Notes under the pieces: generated by a model
What the model was told of the DNA's origin: nothing
Database searches by the model: none
The model's input: only the letters and a program-made list of their open reading frames with translations
Position numbers and translations under genes: made by a program
Assembly: GCA_045599805.1 (NCBI GenBank)
Contig: JAZRWQ010000059.1
Span: forward strand, 1-36,532
Direction of reading: 5' to 3'
DNA: 36,532 nucleotides
DNA from: JAZRWQ01 sp045599805
GTDB lineage: Bacteria; Bacillota; Clostridia; Oscillospirales; UMGS1783
In this document: in pieces, positions 8,090-14,607 of the stretch
How the letters are laid out: each line of letters starts with the position of its first letter
Position numbering within the stretch: position 1 is the first letter of the stretch

Positions 8090-8644
8090 ATGAAGCACGA
8101 TAATACCGAAAAAAATTCAGCAGCAAAAGAAGTATTCGAATGGATAGAAACTGCGGCAATAGCCGTAGTTATCGTTGTATGTATATTTACCTTCATCTGC
8201 CGTGTCGTAATGGTTGACGGCCCGTCCATGACTCCCACGCTTCTTGACGGTCAGCGCGTTGTCGTTGCCGAGATTTTCTATAAGCCAAAGGTGGGCGATG
8301 TTGTTATTGCCTGCATCCCCGGCAAGTCCGATCCTTATGTTAAGCGTGTTATTGCGGCGGAGGGGCAAACGGTGGATTTCAATCAGCTTTCGGGAAAGCT
8401 TATGGTGGACGGTGTCGAGCTGGACGAACCGTATCTGAACGAGCCCATGACTCGTATCGACTGGTATGATCCGTCTGTATATCCTTTGACTTTAGGCAAG
8501 GATGAGGTATTCATCTGCGGTGATAACCGCAATCATTCAAACGACAGCCGCTATTCATCCATAGGTCCCGTTGATGTTGATAACATAATGGGCAGAGTTG
8601 TATTCGTGCTTACTCCCTTTAATCAAATGGGCAAAGTGAAATAA
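8090..8644 (+). CDS. lepB: Signal peptidase I
   Basis: Membrane serine protease that removes signal peptides from exported proteins. The protein of 184 residues has one N-terminal membrane anchor (about residues 19-38), the catalytic serine S46 in DGPSMTPTL, and the general base lysine K85 in YVKRVIA, spaced as in the Gram-positive SipS type. The later conserved boxes are present (GDNRNHSNDSRYS). I chose the ATG at 8090 because CGGAGGG ends 5 bases upstream; the TTG at 8066 would add eight residues and has no ribosome binding site. It overlaps rbgA by one base. The order rplS-lepB-rbgA-rnhB is conserved in Firmicutes. Confidence 0.95.
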   Translation: MKHDNTEKNSAAKEVFEWIETAAIAVVIVVCIFTFICRVVMVDGPSMTPTLLDGQRVVVAEIFYKPKVGDVVIACIPGKSDPYVKRVIAAEGQTVDFNQLSGKLMVDGVELDEPYLNEPMTRIDWYDPSVYPLTLGKDEVFICGDNRNHSNDSRYSSIGPVDVDNIMGRVVFVLTPFNQMGKVK

Positions 8645-9531
8645 TGGATATAATTGAAGACAGAACAAATGTAATAAACTGGTTTCCGGGCCATATGCAG
8701 AAAACGCGCAGACTTATGGCTGAAAATATGAAGCTGTGCGATATTCTGTGTGAATTGAGAGACGCCCGTATCCCGAAAATGAGTGCGAACCCCGATATAG
8801 AGGGACTGGCGCCCGGTAAGCCGAGAATAATTATTTTAAATAAGTGCGATCTCGCGGATGAAAATGAAACAAAAAAGTGGCAGGATTATTTTAAAAAGCA
8901 GGGTATTTTCTGTATGCTCTGCGACTCCAAGAATAAAAACACCGCCGCAGCTTTTGAAAAAGTATGCCGCCTTGCCGCCGACGATATGCTGAAAAAACGA
9001 GCAGAAAAGGGCATAGTAAATAAAAATATCCGCGTAATGGTAGTGGGCATCCCCAACGTGGGCAAGTCCACCTTTATAAATATGGTGGCAGGCAGAAGAG
9101 CCGCCGATGCTCAGGATAAACCGGGCGTTACAAAGGGCAAGCAATGGGTTAAGGTAAACGGCTCGTCAAATCTTGAAATGCTTGATATGCCGGGCGTTTT
9201 GTGGCCCAAGATAGAAACGCAGGGGCAGGGGCTTATGCTCTGCTATACCGGCGCTATCAAGGACAGGATTCATGACATGGAATTTGTTGCAATGAAGCTT
9301 TTGAGGCTGCTGCACGATAACCATAAGGATAAGCTTCTTGCCCGTTATAAAATGAAAAACACCGATGATATGGATGATTACGAGCTTTTGGAAGAGCTTG
9401 CGAGGGCGAGAGGATTTGTAATGCGCGGCAATGAAAAGGATACCGAGCGCGCATCGGAAATACTTCTTGACGAATTCCGCAGCTGCAAAATAGGCAGAAT
9501 AACGTTGGAGGAAGCGCCTGAAAATGAGTGA
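8644..9531 (+). CDS. rbgA: Ribosome biogenesis GTPase RbgA (YlqF)
   Basis: Circularly permuted GTPase required for a late step of 50S subunit assembly. The G-motif order shows the permutation: G4 (NKCD) comes first at about residues 61-64, then G1 (GIPNVGKS) near residue 137 and G3 (DMPG) near residue 183. The N terminus has the WFPGHMQKT motif of YlqF, and the C-terminal 80 residues form the helical RNA-binding domain. At 295 residues it is of normal length. The gene overlaps lepB by one base and rnhB by eight, so it is in the same operon. Confidence 0.95.
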   Translation: MDIIEDRTNVINWFPGHMQKTRRLMAENMKLCDILCELRDARIPKMSANPDIEGLAPGKPRIIILNKCDLADENETKKWQDYFKKQGIFCMLCDSKNKNTAAAFEKVCRLAADDMLKKRAEKGIVNKNIRVMVVGIPNVGKSTFINMVAGRRAADAQDKPGVTKGKQWVKVNGSSNLEMLDMPGVLWPKIETQGQGLMLCYTGAIKDRIHDMEFVAMKLLRLLHDNHKDKLLARYKMKNTDDMDDYELLEELARARGFVMRGNEKDTERASEILLDEFRSCKIGRITLEEAPENE

Positions 9532-10123
9532 AAGCAAACCCGATTATACAATAGAAGCGCAGTATGAGGGACTTGTCTGCGGCGTTGACGAGGCAGGCAG
9601 GGGACCTTTGTGCGGCCCGGTTTGCGCCGGCGCCGTAATTTTACCGCGCGATTTTGTTATCGAAGGTGTAAACGATTCAAAAAAGCTATCCGAAAAAAAG
9701 CGTGAAGAGCTTTTTGATATAATAAAGGAAAAGGCGCTGTATTACGGTGTGGGCTTTGCCTCACCCGAGGAGATTGATGAGCTTAATATTCTCAACGCCT
9801 CCATGCTCGCCATGAACAGGGCGGTTGAAAACTGCGGTGTTAAGCCCGATATGCTTATCATCGACGGCAACTGCAATAAGGGCATAAACTATGACAGCGT
9901 AACCGTGGTAAAGGGCGACGCTAAAAGCATGTCGATAGCCTGCGCATCCATTCTTGCAAAGGTAACGAGAGACAGACTTATGGCACAGCTTGCCAAAAAA
10001 TACCCCGTATATCAGCTTGAAAAACATAAGGGCTATCCCACCGCCCTTCATATAAGCCTTGTGAGAGAGTACGGCCCGTGCGAAATCTATCGCAAAAGCT
10101 TTCTTAAAAAGATACTGAAATGA
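9524..10123 (+). CDS. rnhB: Ribonuclease HII
   Basis: Removes ribonucleotides and RNA primers from RNA-DNA hybrids. The 199-residue protein begins its catalytic domain with GVDEAGRGPLCGPV, giving the first two acidic residues (D and E near residues 21-22); the third is in MLIIDGN and the fourth in the KVTRDRLM helix. The length is typical for a single-domain RNase HII. The start overlaps rbgA by eight bases, with a GGAGGAAG upstream, and the stop overlaps yraN by ATGA. Confidence 0.95.
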   Translation: MSESKPDYTIEAQYEGLVCGVDEAGRGPLCGPVCAGAVILPRDFVIEGVNDSKKLSEKKREELFDIIKEKALYYGVGFASPEEIDELNILNASMLAMNRAVENCGVKPDMLIIDGNCNKGINYDSVTVVKGDAKSMSIACASILAKVTRDRLMAQLAKKYPVYQLEKHKGYPTALHISLVREYGPCEIYRKSFLKKILK

Positions 10124-10473
10124 ATATAAACAGACAAAAAGGCGACAGGGGAGAAGACCTTGTTGTAAAAGAGCTAAAAAAACGGCATCATAAAATACTT
10201 GAGCGCAATTTTTCCGTGCATGATGTCGGAGAAATAGATATAATAAGTAAGGATAAAGACTGTATCGTTTTTACCGAGGTGAAAACGAGAAGCCGCAATA
10301 TGCTTTACTCTCCGCGTGAAGCGGTGAACGTTTTAAAGCAGCAGCGCATAAGGAATACGGCGATGGCCTATATCATGAGAACGGATTGCGGATTACAGCC
10401 GCGTTTTGACGTTGCGGAGGTAATCTGCGATGATGGCGGCGAAATGGTAAATATACTTGAAAATGCCTTTTGA
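10120..10473 (+). CDS. yraN: YraN family protein (UPF0102), putative endonuclease fold
   Basis: Small 117-residue protein of the UPF0102/YraN family, which has a PD-(D/E)xK-like nuclease fold and no settled function. Visible family residues are GDRGEDLVVKEL, the GEIDIIS strand with its acidic residue and the following FTEVKTRS (E and K of the nuclease-like motif). It overlaps rnhB by ATGA and ends 13 bases before thrC. rnhB-yraN adjacency is common in bacteria. Confidence 0.88.
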   Translation: MNINRQKGDRGEDLVVKELKKRHHKILERNFSVHDVGEIDIISKDKDCIVFTEVKTRSRNMLYSPREAVNVLKQQRIRNTAMAYIMRTDCGLQPRFDVAEVICDDGGEMVNILENAF

Positions 10474-10486
10474 GGAGGATGAAAAA

Positions 10487-11971
10487 ATGGTTTATATAAG
10501 CACACGCGGCGGAGATGAATCGGTAAGCGCATCACGCGCCATAATGCAGGGTATCTGCAAAAACGGCGGACTTTTCGTTCCAAATGAAATACCCAATGTT
10601 ACCTTTGATGATTTGAAGGGACTTTGTTTTATGAGCTATACCGAAAGGGCAAAATATATCCTTTCGCGCTATCTCAACGATTTCTCGGATGACGAAGTGG
10701 CAGACTGCGTTGAGAAGGCATACACCGAAAAGGCTTTCTGCAAGGACATCGCACCGGTAGTGAATATCGGCGGCAGCGAAAATATACTTGAACTGTGGCA
10801 CGGTCCTACCTGCGCGTTCAAGGATATGGCGCTTCAGATACTTCCTCATTTGCTTACGACCTCTCTCAAAAAGAATAATGAACAGCGCAGGGCGCTTATT
10901 CTCGTGGCAACCTCCGGCGATACCGGCAAGGCTGCATTGGAGGGATTTGCCGATGTGCCCGGAACCGGTATAATGGTATTTTATCCCGAAAACGGCGTAA
11001 GCCGCATACAGAAAAAACAGATGACTACGCAGACGGGTGAAAACGTAAACGTATGCGCAATAAAGGGTAATTTCGATGATGCGCAAACCGGCGTCAAGTC
11101 GATATTCGCAAACGGCAGGGTTGCCGAAAAACTTAACGAAAAGGGTGCCTTCCTCTCCTCTGCGAACTCCATAAACTGGGGCAGACTTCTTCCGCAGATT
11201 GTTTATTACTTCCACGGTTACTGCTCAATGGTAAGCATGGGCAAAATAAAGTGCGGCGAAAAGATAAACATAACCGTGCCAACCGGCAATTTCGGCAACA
11301 TCCTTGCGGCATATTACGCATACCGTATGGGCCTTCCCGTTAATAAATTCATATGCGCTTCCAATAAAAACAAGGTGCTTACCGACTTTATAAACACCGG
11401 CGTTTACGATAAGCGCAGAGAATTTTATCTTACCTCGTCTCCCTCAATGGACATCCTCATTTCGTCCAACCTTGAAAGAATGCTGTTCTATATAACCGGC
11501 TCAAGCGAGCGCGTAGCCTCCCTTATGAAGGATCTTAACGAAAAGGGCGTATATAAGCTTAATGAAACCGAAACGGCATCCCTTAAGGAGATATTCGACT
11601 GTGGAAGCTGCGACGATGAAAATACGATAGCCCAGATAAATAAGACGTATAAAAATTCCGGCTACACCCTCGATACTCATACCGCGGTTGCCGTAAACGT
11701 ATACGAAAATTACGTTGACAGAACGGGCGATAAAACGCCCTGCCTTATCGCCTCAACCGCTTCTCCCTTTAAATTTGCATCCAACGTTTTAAAGGGATTT
11801 GACATTGCGCCCGACGAGGACGAATTTAAAAATCTCGAAACACTCGAAAAATCAAGCGGAATTTTCTGCCCGGAAAATCTCCGCGGCTTAAAGGAGCGCA
11901 AAGAGCGCTTCACGCTGTCCTGCAGTAAAACGCAGATGGAAGAAAAGCTTTTTGATTTTGTGAATATGTAA
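10487..11971 (+). CDS. thrC: Threonine synthase
   Basis: PLP enzyme that converts O-phosphohomoserine to threonine. The 494-residue protein has the PLP lysine K112 in HGPTCAFKDMA, the phosphate-binding ATSGDTGKAA loop, and a second glycine-rich region (VPTGNFGN); the length and the STRGG start fit the long (E. coli-like) threonine synthases. I use the ATG at 10487, preceded by GAGGAGG at 10472-10478; the longer frame from a TTG at 10457 has no ribosome binding site and lies inside yraN. Being the last gene of the rplS-region operon, it is followed by a 20-bp palindrome. No other threonine genes are nearby. Confidence 0.95.
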   Translation: MVYISTRGGDESVSASRAIMQGICKNGGLFVPNEIPNVTFDDLKGLCFMSYTERAKYILSRYLNDFSDDEVADCVEKAYTEKAFCKDIAPVVNIGGSENILELWHGPTCAFKDMALQILPHLLTTSLKKNNEQRRALILVATSGDTGKAALEGFADVPGTGIMVFYPENGVSRIQKKQMTTQTGENVNVCAIKGNFDDAQTGVKSIFANGRVAEKLNEKGAFLSSANSINWGRLLPQIVYYFHGYCSMVSMGKIKCGEKINITVPTGNFGNILAAYYAYRMGLPVNKFICASNKNKVLTDFINTGVYDKRREFYLTSSPSMDILISSNLERMLFYITGSSERVASLMKDLNEKGVYKLNETETASLKEIFDCGSCDDENTIAQINKTYKNSGYTLDTHTAVAVNVYENYVDRTGDKTPCLIASTASPFKFASNVLKGFDIAPDEDEFKNLETLEKSSGIFCPENLRGLKERKERFTLSCSKTQMEEKLFDFVNM

Positions 11972-12016
11972 CGGCATCCGCGGATGCCGTATGCCGGAAG
12001 CTACTTGTTTTCCGGC
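11971..12016. terminator. Palindrome and hairpin between convergent thrC and DUF1540 gene
   Basis: ACGGCATCCGCGGATGCCGT (11971-11990) is a perfect 20-bp palindrome beginning at the last base of the thrC stop. Next to it GCCGGAA (11993-11999) pairs with TTCCGGC (12010-12016), which spans the stop codon of the minus-strand gene. Neither has a long T run, so termination efficiency is uncertain, but two hairpins between convergent genes fit a shared terminator. Confidence 0.5.
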
Positions 12017-12156
12017 TTGAAGGTCTTGCACGCCGTATCCTCACAGCTGCCGTTGCAGTTTGTTACCTTGATTTTATCCGCAATGCATCGGTCAAGTCCC
12101 TGATGATAGATACAGTTTGTAACCGAACAGTTTACGCCTTCGTTTTTCTTATTCAT
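12001..12156 (-). CDS. Small DUF1540 cysteine-rich protein
   Basis: A 51-residue protein with six cysteines arranged as in DUF1540 (CSVTNCIYHQ, a C in DRCIADKI, then CNGSCEDTACKTF near the end). These proteins are common in spore-forming Firmicutes and probably bind metal; the function is not known. The ATG at 12156 is preceded on the minus strand by GAAAGGA about 9 bases away; longer starts lack a site. It is transcribed divergently from the metallophosphoesterase gene, with 69 bases between them, and converges on thrC. Confidence 0.8.
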   Translation of the reverse strand: MNKKNEGVNCSVTNCIYHQGLDRCIADKIKVTNCNGSCEDTACKTFKPENK

Positions 12157-12225
12157 ATCAACACATCCTTTCACGAATATATTTTGTGTCGGGATGCGGA
12201 ATTTATTCAGTAGAAAGGAGCACCC

Positions 12226-12918
12226 ATGGGAGTTTACGCAATAGCCGATCTGCATTTGTCGCTGGGCTCGGATAAGCCCATGGATGTCTTCGGCGGCAGA
12301 TGGCGCAATTATGTTGAAAAAATAAAAACAGGGTGGACCGAAACGGTTTCGGAAAACGATACCGTCATTATCCCCGGTGACGTAAGCTGGGCAGTAACCC
12401 AGGAAGAGCTTAAGCCCGACCTTGATTTTCTCGAATCACTTCCCGGCAAAAAGATTATCATGAAAGGCAACCACGATTACTGGTGGAGCACAATGAAAAA
12501 GCTTAATGAGTTTATAAGCTCATGCGGCTATAAAACGATATCGCTTCTCTTCAACAGCGCCGTTCAGGCGGAAAACATTGCCGTCTGCGGCTCGCGCGGC
12601 TGGGATATTTTTGCCGCCACCGGGCATGACGATAAAATAGTGCGTCGTGAAAACGGCAGACTTACCGTATCCTGCGAGCAGGCAATCGCACTCGGCGGCG
12701 AGCCGGTGGCATTCATGCACTATCCGCCCGTATCTCCGGCGAGCGTCAGAGATGAATTTATCGAGGTGCTTTTGAAATACGGCATAAAGCGCTGCTATTA
12801 CGGCCATATACATCACAGCGGCGCCGGCAGAGTATTCGAGGGCGAAAAGTTCGGTATAGCCTTTAAGCTTATCAGTGCAGATCAGCTCGATTTTATCCCC
12901 GAAAGAATAGACATATAA
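12226..12918 (+). CDS. Calcineurin-like metallophosphoesterase
   Basis: A 230-residue dinuclear metal phosphoesterase. The motifs are complete and in order: DLH (residues 8-10), GDVSW near 46-50, GNHDYWW near 81-87, a later histidine in FMHYPP, and GHIHHSG near the C terminus. The substrate is not known; the family contains cyclic-nucleotide and nucleotide phosphodiesterases as well as protein phosphatases. The start has AAAGGAG about 8 bases upstream. It is monocistronic, with a terminator directly after the stop. Confidence 0.88.
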   Translation: MGVYAIADLHLSLGSDKPMDVFGGRWRNYVEKIKTGWTETVSENDTVIIPGDVSWAVTQEELKPDLDFLESLPGKKIIMKGNHDYWWSTMKKLNEFISSCGYKTISLLFNSAVQAENIAVCGSRGWDIFAATGHDDKIVRRENGRLTVSCEQAIALGGEPVAFMHYPPVSPASVRDEFIEVLLKYGIKRCYYGHIHHSGAGRVFEGEKFGIAFKLISADQLDFIPERIDI

Positions 12919-12921
12919 ACG

Positions 12922-12953
12922 TAGCCTCGTTATTTTACGAGGCTATTATTTTA
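12922..12953 (+). terminator. Rho-independent terminator after metallophosphoesterase
   Basis: TAGCCTCGT (12922-12930) pairs with ACGAGGCTA (12937-12945), a 9-bp stem with a 6-base loop, followed by TTATTTTA. Confidence 0.85.
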
Positions 12954-13047
12954 CTTTGCTTTTGGTATTCTAAAATACCACAGAGCAATTGTGCACAAAG
13001 AAATAAAAAATTTTTAGAGAAATTTATAAAAAATATTAAAAAAAGTA

Positions 13048-13076
13048 TTGACAAATAAAAAAAGCTCTGCTATAAT
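13048..13076 (+). promoter_or_regulatory. Perfect sigma-A promoter of the structured RNA
   Basis: TTGACA (13048-13053), spacer of exactly 17 bases, TATAAT (13071-13076), preceded by an A/T-rich tract that could act as an UP element. Both hexamers match consensus fully, so the downstream transcript should be abundant. Transcription should begin near 13083. Confidence 0.88.
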
Positions 13077-13082
13077 GAAGCC

Positions 13083-13432
13083 AAGATAAGAAACAAGACA
13101 AAATTCGAAAACCTCTCAGGAGAGAAAAGGGGTGGTTGTAATGACAGCGGAAATTGTCTACAGCCCCCGGCACGGGAAGTAAAGTGCAAGGGGGAAAACC
13201 AAAAAGTACAGTATAAAGGAGTTGTTAATTATGAAGGTGATTAAAAAACCCTTTACGAATGACCGTAGGAGAATTATCAAAGCAAATCTATGAAAGGATT
13301 GGTACGGTCCCATGTACAATTTAGGTTAATCCGAATAGAAGCCCCGAAATCATAGTTGAAGTCCAATGGACAAATATTAAAATGAAAAATAAATTTATTT
13401 AGAAAAGCCTCCGTTTTAACGGAGGCTTTTCA
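13083..13432 (+). ncRNA. Free-standing structured non-coding RNA, class not assigned
   Basis: Between the promoter and a strong terminator there is no plausible gene but dense complementarity. GGGG (13129-13132) can pair with CCCC (13342-13345) to close the whole. Inside is a first domain closed by TGGTT/AACCA (13133-13137/13197-13201), with a hairpin GACA/TGTC (loop GCGGAAAT) extended by GTA/TAC, and a hairpin CCCCC-G-GCAC / GTGC-AA-GGGGG with loop GGGAAGTAAA (13164-13194). A second domain is closed by GTACA/TGTAC (13206-13210/13313-13317), with AAAGG/CCTTT and TTAAT/ATTAA stems, and the 7-bp GACCGTA/TACGGTC stem (13261-13267/13303-13309) capped by AATCT/GGATT. A last hairpin GTCC-AAT-GGAC follows. 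It lacks the tmRNA, RNase P, SRP and T-box signatures. The clostridial raiA motif is my best guess, but its usual neighbours are absent. Confidence 0.7.
13402..13431. terminator. Strong terminator of the structured RNA, symmetrical
   Basis: GAAAAGCCTCCGTT (13402-13415) pairs with AACGGAGGCTTTTC (13418-13431): a long GC-centred stem flanked by A and T runs, able to stop transcription from either side. Confidence 0.88.
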
Positions 13433-13450
13433 AGTTATCATGACATATTC

Positions 13451-13487
13451 ATAAAAAACAGAACGGAGCAAGGTTTCCCCTGCTCCG
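13451..13487 (-). terminator. Terminator after the zinc-ribbon gene
   Basis: On the minus strand CGGAGCA (13487-13481) pairs with TGCTCCG (13470-13464), followed by TTCTGTTTTTT. It lies about 26 bases after the stop of the zinc-ribbon gene. Confidence 0.75.
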
Positions 13488-13512
13488 GTAAGATCAGTTT
13501 GATTTGTAAAAA

Positions 13513-13791
13513 TCAGTTGTTCTCTTTCTGCTTTGCAAAGCAATCGCTGCAATAAACGGGTCTGTCTTCTCTGGGCTGGAAAGGAACCTTTGCTCCGCCG
13601 CCGCACATAGCGCAAGTAGCAGTAAAGAATTCTCTGTTAGCCTTGGAAGCGTTCTTTCTTGCAACTCTGCATTCTTTGCATCTCTGAGGCTCGTTCTGGA
13701 AGCCTTTTTCTGCATAGAATTCCTGTTCGCCTGCAGTGAAAATAAATTCTTTACCGCAGTCTTTGCAAATTAATGTCTTGTCCTCGTACAT
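13513..13791 (-). CDS. Zinc-ribbon domain protein with four CxxC pairs
   Basis: A 92-residue protein containing four CxxC pairs: C9/C12, C38/C41, C60/C63 and C81/C84, enough for two zinc ribbons. The N-terminal half (CKDCGKEF ... RCKECR) is a family common as a stand-alone small protein in Clostridia, of unknown role, probably nucleic-acid or protein binding. The ATG is preceded by GAGGGG on the minus strand. It lies downstream of the sigma factor and the tRNA-like element on the same strand, with no clear promoter of its own, so it may be co-transcribed with them. The product and fold are clear; the function is not. Confidence 0.82.
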   Translation of the reverse strand: MYEDKTLICKDCGKEFIFTAGEQEFYAEKGFQNEPQRCKECRVARKNASKANREFFTATCAMCGGGAKVPFQPREDRPVYCSDCFAKQKENN

Positions 13792-13828
13792 GTTTTCCCC
13801 TCGCTTAGAATTGAAAAAAATTTTTTTT

Positions 13829-13888
13829 TACCCCGGACGGAATTGCACCGTCGTCTTAATACGTTTTGCTTATTAAACTACGTGGGTA
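13829..13888 (-). other. tRNA-like element without anticodon arm
   Basis: Read on the minus strand, a 60-nt segment begins two bases after the sigma-factor stop codon. TACCC-A-CG (13888-13881) pairs with CGGGGTA (13835-13829) as a 7-bp acceptor-like stem with one bulged A. Then come TA, as at tRNA positions 8-9, a D-like stem GTTT/AAAC (13878-13875/13866-13863) with an 8-base loop, only 10 bases of connector, and a T-arm GACGG-TGCAATT-CCGTC (13852-13836) whose loop fits the tRNA T-loop except G for U at position 55. The T-arm abuts the acceptor 3' strand exactly as in tRNA. No CCA is encoded. It could be a decayed tRNA, a regulatory mimic, or a three-way-junction leader (an alternative stem TTTAATA/TATTAAG exists). 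Confidence 0.45.
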
Positions 13889-13890
13889 TA

Positions 13891-14409
13891 TTACAAAAGC
13901 TTTGAAAGCTTTTTTTTCGTTCGTGAAAGTGCATTGTCAACCGATTTCTCCGACTTGTGAAGTGCGGATGCTATATTCGCATAGGAGTAACCGTTAAGAT
14001 ATAGAGAAAGAACTTTTTTTTCGAAGTCCGAAAGATTGTCTTTAATAAGAGTTTTTATGTTCTGAAAATCCTCTGTCATCAGCGCCAGTTCATCGGGCCC
14101 CGGGGTAGTGGAAATCATGTTTGAGGAATCGTCATAATTGCAGCCGAAAGCGGTAGTATCCTTTGATATTTTACGCAAAGCGCTTATCATGGCGTTTCTT
14201 ATGCAGGTGTAGGCGTATGCATCAAAGGGAACGCCCCTGCCTGCGTCATATACCTTCGTGGCGCAGTAGAGCGCCAGCAAGCCTTCCTGCACAAGGTCGT
14301 CGGTATATTCACCGGCATGGAAGGATGCAGCGGCAGTTTTAATTCGGGGCATAAGCTCCGATAAAGCTTTGGCGAAATCAACGCCTTCTGTTATGGGGAT
14401 TTTACCCAT
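13891..14409 (-). CDS. SigH-like sigma-70 family sigma factor (short)
   Basis: A 172-residue sigma factor. Region 2 is seen in DDLVQEGLLALYCA and FDAYAYTCIRNAMISALRK (core binding and -10 recognition), and region 4 in LSDFEKKVLSLYLNGYSYANIASALHKSEKSVDNALSRTKKKL, whose last part is the helix-turn-helix for the -35. It resembles Spo0H/SigH of Firmicutes but is about 45 residues shorter than typical SigH. The start has only a weak GAGTGG site. It has a perfect promoter of its own at 14441-14469. A SigH role (transition state, sporulation) is inference from similarity. Confidence 0.8.
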   Translation of the reverse strand: MGKIPITEGVDFAKALSELMPRIKTAAASFHAGEYTDDLVQEGLLALYCATKVYDAGRGVPFDAYAYTCIRNAMISALRKISKDTTAFGCNYDDSSNMISTTPGPDELALMTEDFQNIKTLIKDNLSDFEKKVLSLYLNGYSYANIASALHKSEKSVDNALSRTKKKLSKLL

Positions 14410-14440
14410 TCAAACACCACTCAAGATACATTATGGAACA

Positions 14441-14469
14441 ATTATACGCCCCTTATTGAAAAATGTCAA
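14441..14469 (-). promoter_or_regulatory. Perfect sigma-A promoter of the SigH-like gene
   Basis: On the minus strand TTGACA (14469-14464), 17 bases, TATAAT (14446-14441). Transcription should begin near 14434, about 25 bases before the start codon. Confidence 0.88.
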
Positions 14470-14549
14470 GTAAAAGAAAAAAAGTATGTAAAAAATGTTG
14501 CATTTGCACATAAATTATAGCCTGCGTACCTTTATTATAAATAGTTTCA

Positions 14550-14578
14550 TTGACAATATATTAAAGCCGTTATAAAAT
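14550..14578 (+). promoter_or_regulatory. Sigma-A promoter of cysteine desulfurase-thiI-cinA
   Basis: TTGACA (14550-14555), 17 bases, TAAAAT (14573-14578). It lies 30 bases upstream of the ATG, divergent from the sigma-factor promoter about 80 bases away. Confidence 0.78.
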
Positions 14579-14607
14579 AAAGAGTAAATAAAATCTGGAA
14601 GTGGAAT

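Noticed and set aside
10532..11215. Minus-strand open frame of 227 codons.
   Set aside because: Antisense of thrC; no start signal.
12157..12225. A SigF/SigG-type promoter for the DUF1540 gene (TGAATA ... CAAAATA on the minus strand).
   Set aside because: The -10 matches only five of seven positions and the spacing is one to two bases too long; too weak to report.
13141..13293. Two mini-ORFs inside the structured RNA (13 codons from 13141 and 20 codons from 13231, the second with AAAGGAG upstream).
   Set aside because: Both lie wholly in sequence that pairs into stems, the ribosome binding site itself is in the AAAGG/CCTTT stem, and the peptides have no recognisable features. RNA structure explains the sequence better.
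13083..13400. tmRNA, RNase P RNA, SRP RNA, T-box, cobalamin or group II intron identity for the structured RNA.
   Set aside because: The tRNA-like ends and tag of tmRNA, the conserved cores of RNase P and SRP RNA, the T-box AGGGTGGTACCGCG sequence, the cobalamin box and the intron domain V were all looked for and not found.
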